From Actinorhabdospora filicis (GTDB lineage: Bacteria > Actinomycetota > Actinomycetes > Mycobacteriales > Micromonosporaceae), in NCBI RefSeq assembly GCF_030269765.1, contig NZ_BSTX01000008.1, forward strand, positions 62,001 to 126,000: 64,000 nucleotides of DNA. The letters run 5' to 3'. The translations under genes were made by a program, and so were the position numbers. Under the pieces are notes generated by a model. It saw nothing but the letters and a program-made list of their open reading frames with translations. It searched no databases and had not been told where the DNA came from. This document shows, piece after piece, positions 10,605-20,000 of this stretch (positions within the stretch are counted from its first letter, which is position 1; each line of letters opens with the position of its first letter).

Positions 10605-10708
10605 GGTCGGCTGTCGTGACGGTGAACGAGGAACCTGGGGGTGTCAAGACGGAAGGGCGTGTCTTGACACCCCCAGAACCCTCGTTCCAAGGCCCATCCC
10701 GGCCGACC
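10605..10708. repeat. Long interrupted inverted repeat
   Basis: The core is a perfect 16-bp inverted repeat (10635-10650 with 10661-10676, ctgggggtgtcaagac and its complement) around a 10-base loop. Beyond symmetric 3-base mismatches (aac on both sides) pairing resumes (10624-10631 with 10680-10687) and again further out (10605-10611 with 10702-10708). The extended structure could form a cruciform or a long RNA hairpin. There is no T tract, so it is not a canonical terminator. Confidence 0.8.
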
Positions 10709-10920
10709 GACGGAGGATCCACCTCTCCTATCCCGGGTCGCTGTTTCCGCGCGGGCTGGTCTTCGGCCCGGCTCAGTTTTGCGGCCTGCGTCCGGTCTTC
10801 GACCCGGCTCTAGAACAACAAGCCGACTCCCCACCCGGGTTTTGACCCCGTTGCCCGCCAGTCACCGCGCCCGGCCCAGTTCCCCACCCCGCCCTGCCCC
10901 ACCCATCCCCCGAACGCACC

Positions 10921-10948
10921 AACGCCACGCCCCTTCGGGCGTGGCGTT
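10921..10948 (-). terminator. Hairpin downstream of DUF3107 gene
   Basis: Perfect 12-bp stem (10921-10932 with 10937-10948) with a four-base loop, 44 bases beyond the stop of the minus-strand DUF3107 gene. There is no long T tract on either strand, so the terminator assignment rests on position and stability. Confidence 0.55.
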
Positions 10949-10992
10949 GAAGCTTGTGCGCTTGCTCTATGGCCGTTCGTGTCGCGTCGGCT

Positions 10993-11217
10993 TTAGCTGA
11001 CGGTGAAGCCCACCGTGCGCTGGGTCTGCTCCGCGATTTCCACGTAGGCGATCTTCCCGACGGGGATGATCACCGTGCGGCCGGTCTTGTCGCTCAGGCG
11101 GAGCAGTCCGTTGCCTTCGAGGGCTTCCGCGACGGTCTTGTGGACCTCGTCGGCGGACTGGGCACTGTCCACAACCAGCTCGCGCGGCGCGTACTGAACG
11201 CCGATCTTGACCTCCAC
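10993..11217 (-). CDS. DUF3107 family small protein
   Basis: 74 residues from GTG at 11217, behind an AGGAGG ribosome site four bases away. The sequence VEVKIGVQYAPRELVVDS... IPVGKIAYVEI is typical of DUF3107, the family of mycobacterial Rv3208A (TB9.4). The compact all-beta/alpha pattern with no cysteine or membrane segment suggests a cytosolic fold of unknown role. The longer frame to 11253 would include the ribosome site itself and is rejected. The tetR gene lies upstream on the same strand, as in mycobacteria. Confidence 0.85.
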   Translation of the reverse strand: MEVKIGVQYAPRELVVDSAQSADEVHKTVAEALEGNGLLRLSDKTGRTVIIPVGKIAYVEIAEQTQRTVGFTVS

Positions 11218-11273
11218 GGGCCCTCCTACCGCAATATCGAATGATCGCCACAAAGGCTATCCGGCGGCGGCCG

Positions 11274-11915
11274 TTATCGGCCTTCGCTGTCGCGTGTGTC
11301 ATCTCCGTGCTGAAGCGGGAATCTTGAGATGCCCCGCCAGGACAGGGTCGCCAGGAGTTCCACCGCTTCTTCCTTCGGGACGGCTCGTTTCGACGAGAGC
11401 CAGTAGCGGGCGGCGATCTCGGCGGCGCCGGTGAGGCCGACGGCCAGGAGTTCCGCCCTTTCGCGGGTGGCGCCGGTGTCGGCCATGATCGTGTCGGCGA
11501 TGGCCGAGGAGCATCCTCGTTCCACGCGTAGCATGCGCTCGGCGACGGCGGGGTCGTTGCGGAGGTCGGATTCGAACACGAGCCTGAAGGCCTCGCCCTG
11601 GGCGTCGACGAAGTCGAAGTACGCCTGCATGGCGCGGTGGACGCGTTCCTTGTTCTCGGTCGTGCCGGCCATCGCGGAGCGGACGGTGTTGACGAGGTTG
11701 TCGCCGTGGACGTCCAGGAGGGCCAGGTAGAGGTCGAGCTTGCTGGGGAAGTGCTGGTAGAGCACCGGCTTCGATACGCCCGCCCGCTCGGCGATGTCGT
11801 CCATGGCCGCGGCGTGGTAGCCGCGTGCGACGAACACCTCCTGCGCCGCCTCCAGCAGCTGGCGTCGGCGTTCGGGTCGGGGCATGCGGACACTGCGGCC
11901 GTCGGTCAGCGCCAT
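11274..11915 (-). CDS. TetR-family transcriptional regulator
   Basis: 213 residues from ATG at 11915. The N-terminal DNA-binding domain reads RRRQLLEAAQEVFVARGYHAAAMDDIAERAGVSKPVLYQHF in its conserved TetR pattern (about residues 15-60). The all-helical C-terminal domain would bind a ligand and dimerise. The arrangement tetR-DUF3107 matches Rv3208-Rv3208A. A start at 11969 is also possible (there an AGGAGG lies within the coding region). Target genes are unknown; autoregulation is common for the family. Confidence 0.85.
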   Translation of the reverse strand: MALTDGRSVRMPRPERRRQLLEAAQEVFVARGYHAAAMDDIAERAGVSKPVLYQHFPSKLDLYLALLDVHGDNLVNTVRSAMAGTTENKERVHRAMQAYFDFVDAQGEAFRLVFESDLRNDPAVAERMLRVERGCSSAIADTIMADTGATRERAELLAVGLTGAAEIAARYWLSSKRAVPKEEAVELLATLSWRGISRFPLQHGDDTRDSEGR

Positions 11916-12064
11916 GAGCGTTCGGCGGACCCCTCGTTCGGGGATGCGCCTCCTCCTTCCGATGAACAACGTTAGCGGCCTGCCGGAGCCCGTGGGATCG
12001 CGCTCGGTTAGCGGGAGTGGTGCGTTGGCGGTAATGTGCTGACAGACCGGGCGAGGAGTGCGTC

Positions 12065-13060
12065 GTGTACGAGCAGGATCGGCGCGATACCGACATGGGT
12101 CGCGCGTCGCAGGACAATGCCGTCGTGGCGCCCGTGAGGCGCTACGAGACGTCGCGCCGCGCCTCCGAGAACGACGAGCCCGAGACGACCGTGACGCCCG
12201 TCGCCCCCGTGCCGCGGGCGCGGCGCCACCGCTACGCCGACGAGCCGGAACCGGCCGCCCCGGTCGCCGAGGCCGCCGTGGACGCCCAGCTCAACCGGAT
12301 AGCGGCGTTCTTCCGCGGTGCCGACCAGGAGCGCAAGGCCACCGCGGGTGACGGCTTGGCGCTGTGGGACAGCGCCGCCACGCAGGAGATCCGCCCGCCG
12401 GCCTACCAGCCGGAGGTCGTCACCACCGGCGAGGCGACCCCGACCGAGGACGACGCGGTGCTGGTCGCCGTGCGCGAGCTGCCCGGCGTCAACGACGCCG
12501 AGCTGTACACCGACGCCACCGGTACCCGGCGTTTGCGGCTCGACCTGGACTCCGCCGCCGACCCGGACGTGGTCTCGGCCGCCGCCGCGCGGCTGCTCGC
12601 CGACCGGCTGGGCGTGCGGGCGCAGCCGCGCACCACGCAGTCCTTCTCGTTCCCGCGCCCGCCGGTTGGGCTCACCAGCCGCGCGGTCGTCGAGCAGGTC
12701 TCGGTGGCCACCGCCGGGTTCGAGACCGCCGTCGAGGTCGCGCTGAACGTGGACGGGCAGGTCGCCATCGGGCGCGCCGCCGGACCGGCCGTCGACTGGC
12801 ACGTGCTGCGCACCGCCGCCGACGCCACCGTCGACGCCGTCGCCGGGCTCATCGGCGAGCGCGGGCGGGCCGTGGTCGAGCACGCCTCCGTCGTCCCGGC
12901 CGGGGCCCTGCGGGTCGCGGTCGTGGTGGTGCTGCTGCTGACCGAGGCCGGTGCCGAGCAGCTCGCGGGCGCCGCGCCGGTCGCGGGTGACTCGCGGCAG
13001 GCGATGGTGCACGCGACCATGTCCGCCCTCAACCGCCGGCTGGAGGTGCTGCTGCCGTGA
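12065..13060 (+). CDS. Conserved hypothetical protein, first gene of hydrolase operon
   Basis: 331 residues from GTG at 12065 with a GCGAGGAG ribosome site. The first 100 residues are charged and Pro-rich, probably disordered. Two Ala/Val-rich alpha/beta stretches follow (about 130-200 and 215-325), each ending in helical segments such as VSAAAARLLADRLG and VDAVAGLIGERGRAVVE, suggesting an internal pseudo-repeat. There is no signal peptide or catalytic motif. The stop overlaps the next start by four bases, so it is co-translated with the alpha/beta hydrolase. Function not recognised. Confidence 0.65.
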   Translation: MYEQDRRDTDMGRASQDNAVVAPVRRYETSRRASENDEPETTVTPVAPVPRARRHRYADEPEPAAPVAEAAVDAQLNRIAAFFRGADQERKATAGDGLALWDSAATQEIRPPAYQPEVVTTGEATPTEDDAVLVAVRELPGVNDAELYTDATGTRRLRLDLDSAADPDVVSAAAARLLADRLGVRAQPRTTQSFSFPRPPVGLTSRAVVEQVSVATAGFETAVEVALNVDGQVAIGRAAGPAVDWHVLRTAADATVDAVAGLIGERGRAVVEHASVVPAGALRVAVVVVLLLTEAGAEQLAGAAPVAGDSRQAMVHATMSALNRRLEVLLP

Positions 13061-14076
13061 AACGAGCCGTGATCGCCCCGGATGAGGCCGTGCCGAGCAT
13101 CGAGGTTCAGCACGGGCCGTGGCCGGGCCGCGATCACCTCATCGACGGCATGCACACCTTCGTCCGCGAGACGCCGCCGACCGCGCCGGGTGCCGAGCCC
13201 GCGCTGTACGTGCACGGCCTGGGCGGGTCCGCGCAGAACTGGACCGACCTCGCCGACGTCCTCGCCACCCGTCTCGACGGGCAGGCCATCGACCTGCCGG
13301 GTTTCGGCCGCAGTGAACCCTCCCGGCGGTACACGATCCCGGCCATGGCCGAGCGTGTCATCAGCTGGATCGAGTTCGCCCAGCGTGGGCCGGTGCACCT
13401 GTTCGGCAACTCCCTCGGCGGGGCGGTGTCGGTGTACGTGGCCGGGAAGCGGCCCGATCTGGTGCGGAGCCTGACGCTGATCAGCCCGGCCATGCCGTTC
13501 CTGGACCCGTCGCGCTCGGTGCACTCGCGCATGGTGCCGCTGCTGGCCATCCCGCGCGCCGACCGCATCGCCATTCGCGCACTGGCGCGCATGACGCCCG
13601 CGCAGCTGGTCGACCAGGTCGCGCAGAACTGCTGGGCCGACCCGAGCACGATCACCGAGGTCCGGCGCGCCGAGGCCGTCGCCGAACTCGAATACCGGAT
13701 GAGCCTGCCCTGGCACGCCGACGCCTACGTGCGTTCCTTCCGGGGTCTGGTCTCGTCCTTCATCCGCGCCTACCTGCCCGGTTCGGGCTCGCTGTGGCGC
13801 CTGGCGGGGCACGTGACGGCGCCGACTCTGGTCGTGTGGGGCAAACAGGACAAGCTCGTCGACGTCCGGCTCGCCCCGCAGGTGGCCCGCGCGATCCCCG
13901 ACTCACGCATGTTGATCTTGGACAAGGTGGGGCATCTCGCGCAAATGGAGGCGCCACGCGCCGTGGCGCGCGCCTTCGTGGGGATGTTGGATGAGATCAT
14001 GAGAGGCGATGTCGACGACTCGCCGAGCAGCAGCAGCCCCAGCGCCGCCCCGGCAGCGGAGCCGCGGGGCAACTAG
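13057..14076 (+). CDS. Alpha/beta-hydrolase-fold enzyme
   Basis: 339 residues, GTG start in a GTGA overlap with the previous gene. The nucleophile elbow is GNSLGG with Ser119. The oxyanion region is YVHGLGGSAQNW and the C-terminal catalytic histidine lies in KVGHLAQMEAP. An acidic residue after strand 6 fits VWGKQDKLVD. The family covers lipases, esterases and C-C hydrolases; specificity is not visible. Position beside DUF3152 and tetR resembles mycobacterial lipV (Rv3203), but orthology is not proven. The last 30 residues are Ser/Pro/Ala-rich and overlap the next gene by 68 bases. Confidence 0.8.
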   Translation: MKRAVIAPDEAVPSIEVQHGPWPGRDHLIDGMHTFVRETPPTAPGAEPALYVHGLGGSAQNWTDLADVLATRLDGQAIDLPGFGRSEPSRRYTIPAMAERVISWIEFAQRGPVHLFGNSLGGAVSVYVAGKRPDLVRSLTLISPAMPFLDPSRSVHSRMVPLLAIPRADRIAIRALARMTPAQLVDQVAQNCWADPSTITEVRRAEAVAELEYRMSLPWHADAYVRSFRGLVSSFIRAYLPGSGSLWRLAGHVTAPTLVVWGKQDKLVDVRLAPQVARAIPDSRMLILDKVGHLAQMEAPRAVARAFVGMLDEIMRGDVDDSPSSSSPSAAPAAEPRGN

Positions 14077-14851
14077 GCCCACGCGCCTCTCGCGCCGACG
14101 CAGGGCGCGTCTTCGGCGTACCGTGCTGCTGGCGATCTCGTTCGTCACGCTGATCATCGTGACCGTCGCCCTGTTCCGCACCGGCCAGGGCGAGGCCGAA
14201 CCCGAGGCCGCCCCGCCCGCGCCCGCGCCGACCGCGACGGCGTCCGCCGCGCAGCCGCCCGCCCCGTCCCCGTCGCCCTCGCCGTCCCCGACGGTGGTCG
14301 ACAAGGGCAAGGGCACCTGGTCCTACGCCGGCGGCGGCGACCGGCACGGCGACAAGGGCACGCTCATGCGCTACCGCGTCGCCGTCGAGGACGGCATCCA
14401 GCAGGACGTCGCGCCCTTCGCCGAGACCGTGGAGACCGCCTTCGCCGACGAGCGCGGCTGGTCCGGCGGCGGCGAATGGCGCCTCCAGCGCGTCGCCAAG
14501 GGCGAGGCCGCCGACTTCACCATCTACCTGGCCTCCCCGAAGACCCGCGCGGTCCTGTGCGCCGCCGACGACTACTACACCTCCTGCCGCAACGGCGACC
14601 GCGTCGTGGTCAACCTCGCGCGCTGGATCGAGGGCGTCCCCGACTACGGCGCGCCCCTGGACGTCTACCGTCTCTACGTCGTCAACCACGAGAGCGGACA
14701 CGCCCTCGGCCACGGCCACGAGCTGTGCCCGAAGAAGGGCGAGCTCGCGCCCGTGATGCAGCAGCAGACCCTCGGCCTGCACGGCTGCACGGCGAACGCG
14801 TGGCCTTATCCGAACGGCAGATACCACTCGGGACCCTCGGGGGAGTACTGA
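14009..14851 (+). CDS. DUF3152 membrane-anchored zinc-protease-like protein
   Basis: 280 residues from ATG at 14009 with a GAGAGGCG ribosome site, overlapping the hydrolase gene by 68 bases. A basic N-terminus precedes one transmembrane helix (about 37-57). A Pro/Ala/Ser linker leads to the extracytoplasmic DUF3152 domain. That domain has VNHESGHALGHGHELCP, where His227, Glu228, His231 and the later His form an HExxHxxGHxxE-like metal site resembling metzincin-type proteases. Four cysteines suggest disulfides. Proteolysis is inference. The syntenic mycobacterial gene is Rv3207c. Confidence 0.85.
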   Translation: MSTTRRAAAAPAPPRQRSRGATRPTRLSRRRRARLRRTVLLAISFVTLIIVTVALFRTGQGEAEPEAAPPAPAPTATASAAQPPAPSPSPSPSPTVVDKGKGTWSYAGGGDRHGDKGTLMRYRVAVEDGIQQDVAPFAETVETAFADERGWSGGGEWRLQRVAKGEAADFTIYLASPKTRAVLCAADDYYTSCRNGDRVVVNLARWIEGVPDYGAPLDVYRLYVVNHESGHALGHGHELCPKKGELAPVMQQQTLGLHGCTANAWPYPNGRYHSGPSGEY

Positions 14852-15276
14852 TGAGCGCGCTACCGGTCGAGGACGCCGCCGACGTCCTGGAGAAGCTCCT
14901 GGAGACGCCCGACGCCGACGGCGTCCTGTCGGCCGTGCGCCGCTTCGCCGCGGTGGAGTTCGACGCGGTGAGCGACGACTTCGCCTTCGAGTACGGGACC
15001 CTCGACTGGGGTGACGGGCCCTTCTTCGCCGTCGGGTTCTCCCGTCAGCTGGAGCCCGCCGATGAGGAGCTGGACGTGGTCCAGGCCCGCGTCGAGTTGC
15101 AGTTCGAGGTCGACGCCGAGCTCATCGGCGCCGGTGACTGGGGCAGCGAGTGGACCGCCGGTGGCGCGAAGTCCTTCGACCAGTGGCTGGACGCGGTGGC
15201 GGCCAAGCCGATCTGGGCGCTGGTGCGCGGCCGGACCGTCCGCGCGGTCGAGGTCGCGCAGGACGGCGTCTTTTAG
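14851..15276 (+). CDS. Hypothetical protein, last gene of the DUF3152 operon
   Basis: 141 residues, with the ATG sharing one base with the preceding TGA and GGGGGAG upstream. Acidic (many Asp and Glu), no cysteine, no membrane segment. It has several short beta strands (FEYGTLDWGDGPFFAVGFSRQ and VELQFEVDAELIG) and a conserved-looking KSFDQWLDAVAAKPIWALV helix. No family recognised. Tight coupling suggests it works in, or is made with, the DUF3152 protein pathway. Confidence 0.7.
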   Translation: MSALPVEDAADVLEKLLETPDADGVLSAVRRFAAVEFDAVSDDFAFEYGTLDWGDGPFFAVGFSRQLEPADEELDVVQARVELQFEVDAELIGAGDWGSEWTAGGAKSFDQWLDAVAAKPIWALVRGRTVRAVEVAQDGVF

Positions 15277-15279
15277 GCG

Positions 15280-15837
15280 TCAGCCGCCCGGGGTCGCCCT
15301 GGCGCAGCGGAAGTCCACCGCGTTGCGGTCGGAGTCGGGGCCGAGGCCGTCGCGTTCGTCGGCCTCGCCGGACGCCCACGCGCACGCCGGTGCCGGTTCG
15401 CCCTCGGTGCAGTCGAGCCCGGGGCCGAGGCCGAGTCCGTCGACGATGACGCCGGAGGCGTCGGTCAGCAGCCAGCCGCCGCGTGTGGAGACGTCGGCGC
15501 CGTAGCGCAGGTCGGGCATCTGCCCGCCGGCGTAGGCGCGGCGGGGCCGGAAGCCTGGCCCGGCCAGCAGGCGGCGCGCGCCGGGCGCGAGGGACGTCCC
15601 CGGAGGCAGGGTGGCGATGACGGTGGTGAGCCCCGGCGCGGAGCAGACCGCCAGGCGCCAGCCGGAGACGTCGGCGGTGGACGCGGTGGGGTTGCGCAGT
15701 TCGAGGTACTCGTCGGTGGCGCCGCCGGGTCCGGCGGGCGCGGCTTCGCTGATGACGACGCCGGGGGTGGCGGGTACCGGGGCCATCGGGGTGAGGGACG
15801 CGCATATCAGGGCGGGTATGAGGGCACCGTTCTTCAC
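15280..15837 (-). CDS. Secreted lamin-tail-domain (LTD) protein
   Basis: 185 residues from GTG at 15837 with a GGGAAAGAG-type ribosome site. A short signal peptide (about residues 1-23) precedes an Ig-like lamin-tail domain: VVISEAAPAG...DEYLELRNPTASTADVSGW. A disulfide-capable C-terminus ends in NAVDFRCARATPGG. LTD domains are found on secreted nucleases and cell-surface proteins as binding modules. No enzyme domain is attached. The plus-strand protein starting at 16181 has the same fold and the same order of elements, so the two are probably paralogues. Confidence 0.75.
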   Translation of the reverse strand: MKNGALIPALICASLTPMAPVPATPGVVISEAAPAGPGGATDEYLELRNPTASTADVSGWRLAVCSAPGLTTVIATLPPGTSLAPGARRLLAGPGFRPRRAYAGGQMPDLRYGADVSTRGGWLLTDASGVIVDGLGLGPGLDCTEGEPAPACAWASGEADERDGLGPDSDRNAVDFRCARATPGG

Positions 15838-16180
15838 TGTTCTTCTCTTTCCCTGTCCGTAATCGGCGGGTGGCGAGTGGATGTCATCCGCTCCCTATCA
15901 TGTTGTGCCCCGGCCGGAGTCGGTCACGGAGGATTAAGGCCCGAATGTGGCACATCCGGGGACCCCGTTCCGGGGGCCAGTAGAGTGGCCCCCTTTCGCC
16001 ATTGGCGGGATTCGGTCAGGGTGTTGATGAGACTCGAATCGGGTCGCGCTCGAACGGATTCGGCGTGAAAGCAGAGCCGGTGATCCGGTTGTCGCGGCCT
16101 TTGGGGGCGCCCCCATTCCACCGAAATTCTGTCCCCACCCCCGGAAATGAGTTCGACCCGGGTGGCAGAAAGGAAAGCTC
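15838..16180. other. Intergenic region between divergent LTD genes
   Basis: 343 bases separating two divergently transcribed lamin-tail-domain genes, presumably holding both promoters. A hairpin (15972-15979 with 15986-15993, followed by TTT) lies about 190 bases before the plus-strand gene and could be a leader terminator or a processing site. No coding frame with normal codon bias was found. Confidence 0.45.
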
Positions 16181-16816
16181 ATGCGCAAGCTCCTCGCCCT
16201 GGCCGCTTCGGCCGGTATGATCCTCGCCCTCGGCGTGGCCGGTACGGCCAGTGCCTCCGCCGACTCCGGCACCGACCGGGTCATCACCCCCAAGCAGTCG
16301 ATGACCGTCGTCATCAACGAGGTCCAGACCCACGGCCTGAGTGCCGGCGACCAGTTCGTCGAACTTCGCAACGTCTCCCCGAACAGCATCGACCTGGCGG
16401 GCTACCAGCTCCTGCGCTGCGAGACCTCGGGCAACGAGACCGTCATCCAGACCTTCGGTCCCGGGACCGTCCTGGCGCCCTACGGCCAGATCGGCCAGCA
16501 CCTGCTGATCGCGCCCTCCGCCGTCAAGGGCGTCGCCCCCGACGTCATCGCCTCGCCGAGCATCTCCCAGCAGGGCGGCGCGATCCTGCGCACCCCGTTC
16601 AACAACGGTGGCCAGAAGGTCGACGGCGTGGGCTTCTCCCCGCTGGCCGGATCCTGCCTGGAGCAGACGAACGCGTCCGGCCCGGCCGCGTCGGTGCCCG
16701 TGTTCAACACGTGGAACCTGTCCGCGCAGCGCAACCACACCGCGACCGACACCGACACCAACTCGATCGACTTCGGCCTGATCACCCGCAGCCCGCAGAA
16801 CCGTTTCTCGGTCTGA
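16181..16816 (+). CDS. Secreted lamin-tail-domain (LTD) protein
   Basis: 211 residues with a clear signal peptide (MRKLLALAASAGMILALG, cleavage probably after ASASA near residue 27) and an AGGAAAG ribosome site. The LTD fold follows: VVINEVQTHGLSAGDQFVELRNVSPNSIDLAGYQL. It ends in NSIDFGLITRSPQNRFSV, comparable to the NAVDF ending of the divergent paralogue. Two cysteines probably form a disulfide. It is secreted; a binding role at the cell surface or in the matrix is inference. A strong terminator follows. Confidence 0.8.
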   Translation: MRKLLALAASAGMILALGVAGTASASADSGTDRVITPKQSMTVVINEVQTHGLSAGDQFVELRNVSPNSIDLAGYQLLRCETSGNETVIQTFGPGTVLAPYGQIGQHLLIAPSAVKGVAPDVIASPSISQQGGAILRTPFNNGGQKVDGVGFSPLAGSCLEQTNASGPAASVPVFNTWNLSAQRNHTATDTDTNSIDFGLITRSPQNRFSV

Positions 16817-16867
16817 TCCTCCATCGCGACGCCGAGTGAGCCGGGGAAGACCCTTCCTCTTCCCCGC

Positions 16868-16896
16868 CCGGGCCGCCCTCTCGGGGCGGCCCGGGT
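16868..16896 (+). terminator. Hairpin terminator after LTD gene
   Basis: 12-bp perfect GC stem (16868-16879 with 16885-16896) with a five-base loop, about 50 bases after the LTD stop codon. T residues are sparse, as in many high-GC actinobacterial terminators. Confidence 0.6.
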
Positions 16897-17056
16897 CGTA
16901 CTGTCGGGGCCGGACGAACAAATGGCGAAATTGCGCCAGCGGCCGGTTTCGGTCAGGTTCAGATCTTTTTCACCAGCCGGACACGTGTCACACTCGCTGC
17001 ACACCGGCTTGGAAAAGAGCCGATCGGCATACAGTGCGAAAAAGAGGAGCGGCACC

Positions 17057-20000
17057 ATGTCTCCCCCCGGCGAAGGATGCGCGCCGACCGGCCGGCGCGT
17101 AAATGACACACGGTTCTGGATCAGGCGGTCGTGCGCATTCGCGCTCTGTGGCCTGATCGTTTTTTCGATGCAATCGGTGACGGGGGCCGCGGCGGCCGCC
17201 GCTCCCGTTTCCCCCTGGCGGCCGCCTTCGGCACCAGCCGCCGACACCGCGGTCACGCTGATCACCGGCGACACGATTCAATACCATCTCGATTCCGGCG
17301 GCCGTCCCGTCTTCACCGCCACCCCGGCGCCCAGAAGCGACGGGCGGACCGTGGCCTTCCACGCCGAGGGCGGCCCCGGCGACTTCCACGTGTACCCCGA
17401 CGACGCGGTGCCGCTGCTGTCGGCGGGCGTGCTGGACCGCGACCTGTTCGACCTGCCCGGATTAGTCGCGCAGGGCCTGTCGGACGCCGCCAGCGACAGC
17501 ATCCCGGTGATCGTCGGCTACGCCGGTGACCCGGGCGCGGCCCGGTTGCGCGCCGACACCGACGCGCTGCCCGCCACCGAGGACGTCGTCGCGCTGGCCA
17601 GCGTGGACGGCGCGGGCGCGGCGGTGCGGCGGGCGCACGCGGCGTCCTTCTGGTCGGCGCTGACCGCCCGCTCCCTGGACCGCCGGGTCGCCTCGGTGTC
17701 CCTCGACCACCGCGTCACCGCCGTCCTGGACCGCTCGGTCCCGCAGATCGGGGCCCCGGAGGCCTGGGCGGCCGGGTACACCGGCGCGGGCGTCACGGTG
17801 GCCGTGCTGGACACCGGCGTCGACGCCACCCACCCCGACCTGGCGGGCAAGATCGCCGCCGAGCAGAACTTCACCGCCGATCCCACCGCCGCCGACGGCA
17901 ACGGGCACGGCACGCACGTCGCGTCCACCATCGCGGGCAGCGGCAGCGCCTCCAACGGCCGCTACAAGGGCGTGGCACCCGACGCCAAACTCATCAGCGG
18001 CAAGGTTCTCGGCGCCGACGGCAACGGGCTGGAGTCGTGGATCATCGCCGGGATGGAGTGGGCCACCCGCAACGGCGCCTCCGTGGTGAACCTGTCGGTC
18101 GGCGGGCGCGTCACCGACGGCCGCGACCCCCTGGCGCGGGCCGTGGACGACCTCACCGCCCGCACCGGCACCCTGTTCGTCATCGCGGCGGGCAACAGCG
18201 GCCCCGGCGGGCCGCTGATCAGCACCCCCGGCGCGGCCACGTCGGCGCTGACCGTGGGCGCGGTCGACAAGGGCGACGCGATGGCGTCGTTCTCCTCGCG
18301 CGGGCCCCGGGTCGGCGACCACGCCGTCAAACCCGAGATCACCGCGCCCGGCGTCAACATCGTGGCCGCCCGCGCCAAGGGCACCGCCCAGGGCACCCCC
18401 GTCGACGCGTTCTACACCGCCCTCAACGGCACCTCGATGGCCACACCGCACGTGGCGGGCGCGGCGGCGCTGCTGCGCCAGGCGCGTCCGGACCTGTCCG
18501 GGCCCGCCCTGAAGGACGCGCTGGTCTCGGCGGCGGCCGACAAGGGCGCGGCCTGGTTCGCGCAGGGCACCGGGCGCGTGGACGTTCCGCACGCCATCAA
18601 CACGCCCGTGCGGGCCTCGGCCTCGGTGAACCTGGGCGACCTGACCACCGCGACGGCGCCGTCCACCGCCACCCTCACCTACACCAACGACACCGGCACC
18701 TCGCTCCCGCTGGCGCTGACGGCGAAGGTCGCCGACCGCACCGGCGTCCCCGCCACGGGCCTGAGCCTGTCGGCGACCTCGGTGACGGTGCCCGCGCACG
18801 GCTCGGCCCAGATCGCGGTGAGCGTCGATCCGGCGGCCGTCGCGCAGGGCGTCTTCGGCGGGACGATCACCGCCACCGGGCCGGGCGTGTCGCTGCGCAC
18901 CGGCGTCGGCTACGGGCTCAGCCGCGAGAACCGGCTCACGGTCAACGTGGTCGACTCCACCGGCGCGGCCGCGTCCTACCCCTGGCCGATCGTGCTCATG
19001 CACGACGACTACGACCCGGCGAACCCCGTCGGGCGCCCGCAGTACCTCCTCGGCCCCGAGGGCGGCGAGGCCACCGAGTACGTCCCCGACGGGGTGTACA
19101 CCGCGATGACCACCGTCTACGAGGGGACCGCGCCGGACTTCCGCCGCGCCAGCCTCCTGGCGGCCGTCGAGGTGCGCGTCACCGGGAACACCGCAATCAC
19201 CCTGGACGCCCGCGCGGCGGTCGAGCTGGCGGCCCGCGCGCCGCAGGCGACCGACATGCGCATGCACTCCTACGCGATGACGCGGCACTGGGCGAAGCTG
19301 GACCTGTCCTACTCGATGGCCGGATACGCCATCGGCAAGACCTATCCCGTACTGGCCTCACCGGCCGCGCCCGGCGCGCTGGCGCCGATCTCACTGCACG
19401 ACCACTGGGTCCTGGCGCAGCCGAAACCGCTGCGGCCGGTGCCCTACACCAACGGGCAACTGTCCTACAGCGACGCTCCCGGCTACATCTACAACCTCCA
19501 GTTCGCCTACCTCAACGGCGTTCCGGCGAACCTGTCGCGCGCGGTGACCAACCGGGACCTGGTGAGCACCCGCGTCCTCTACCACTCGGAGAACCCCGGC
19601 GCGCTGCTCCAGCGCGCCTACACCGCGATGGCCCCGACCCTGGGCGTCCTGTGGAACCCGATCATCTACCTCGTGCCCGGTGAGGTCACCGAGTACGTCC
19701 TGGCCGACGACCACCTGACCTGGGACCGCTACGCCAACCTGTTCCGCAACCCCAGCGCCTCGGTCCAGTACACCTACCCGCTCTACTCGCGCGAGACCTT
19801 CCGCTCGGCCGAGGCCGGGACGCGGCGGCCCGACGAGCACTGGTTCGAGGCACCGGCCCGCGTCGGCGCCCTCGACGTCCCCGATCCCTTCCGCGCCAAC
19901 CCGATGGGCTACACCCGCGAGGCCTTCGCCATCCGCGGCGGACCCGACGGCGACCAGTTCCTGCCCGGCGCGCAGGCCCTCGGGAACGCCCCCGGCAGCG

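Larger units (their letters stand above)
10249..10992. other. Hairpin-rich non-coding region
   Basis: About 740 bases without a convincing gene. Frames open on both strands look like mirror images of one another because the region is built from inverted repeats, not because they are coded. It holds a short tandem repeat, several small hairpins (for example 10554-10560 with 10564-10570), a strong long inverted repeat at 10605-10708, and a terminator hairpin near the end of the DUF3107 gene. Confidence 0.55.

Noticed and set aside
10510..10845. Mirror-image open frames on both strands
   Set aside because: Both arise from the inverted repeat; codon usage and start signals are not gene-like.
17462..19288. 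608-codon minus-strand frame inside the subtilase gene
   Set aside because: Antisense shadow with Gly/Arg/Ala-rich content; the sense strand has the complete S8 catalytic triad.
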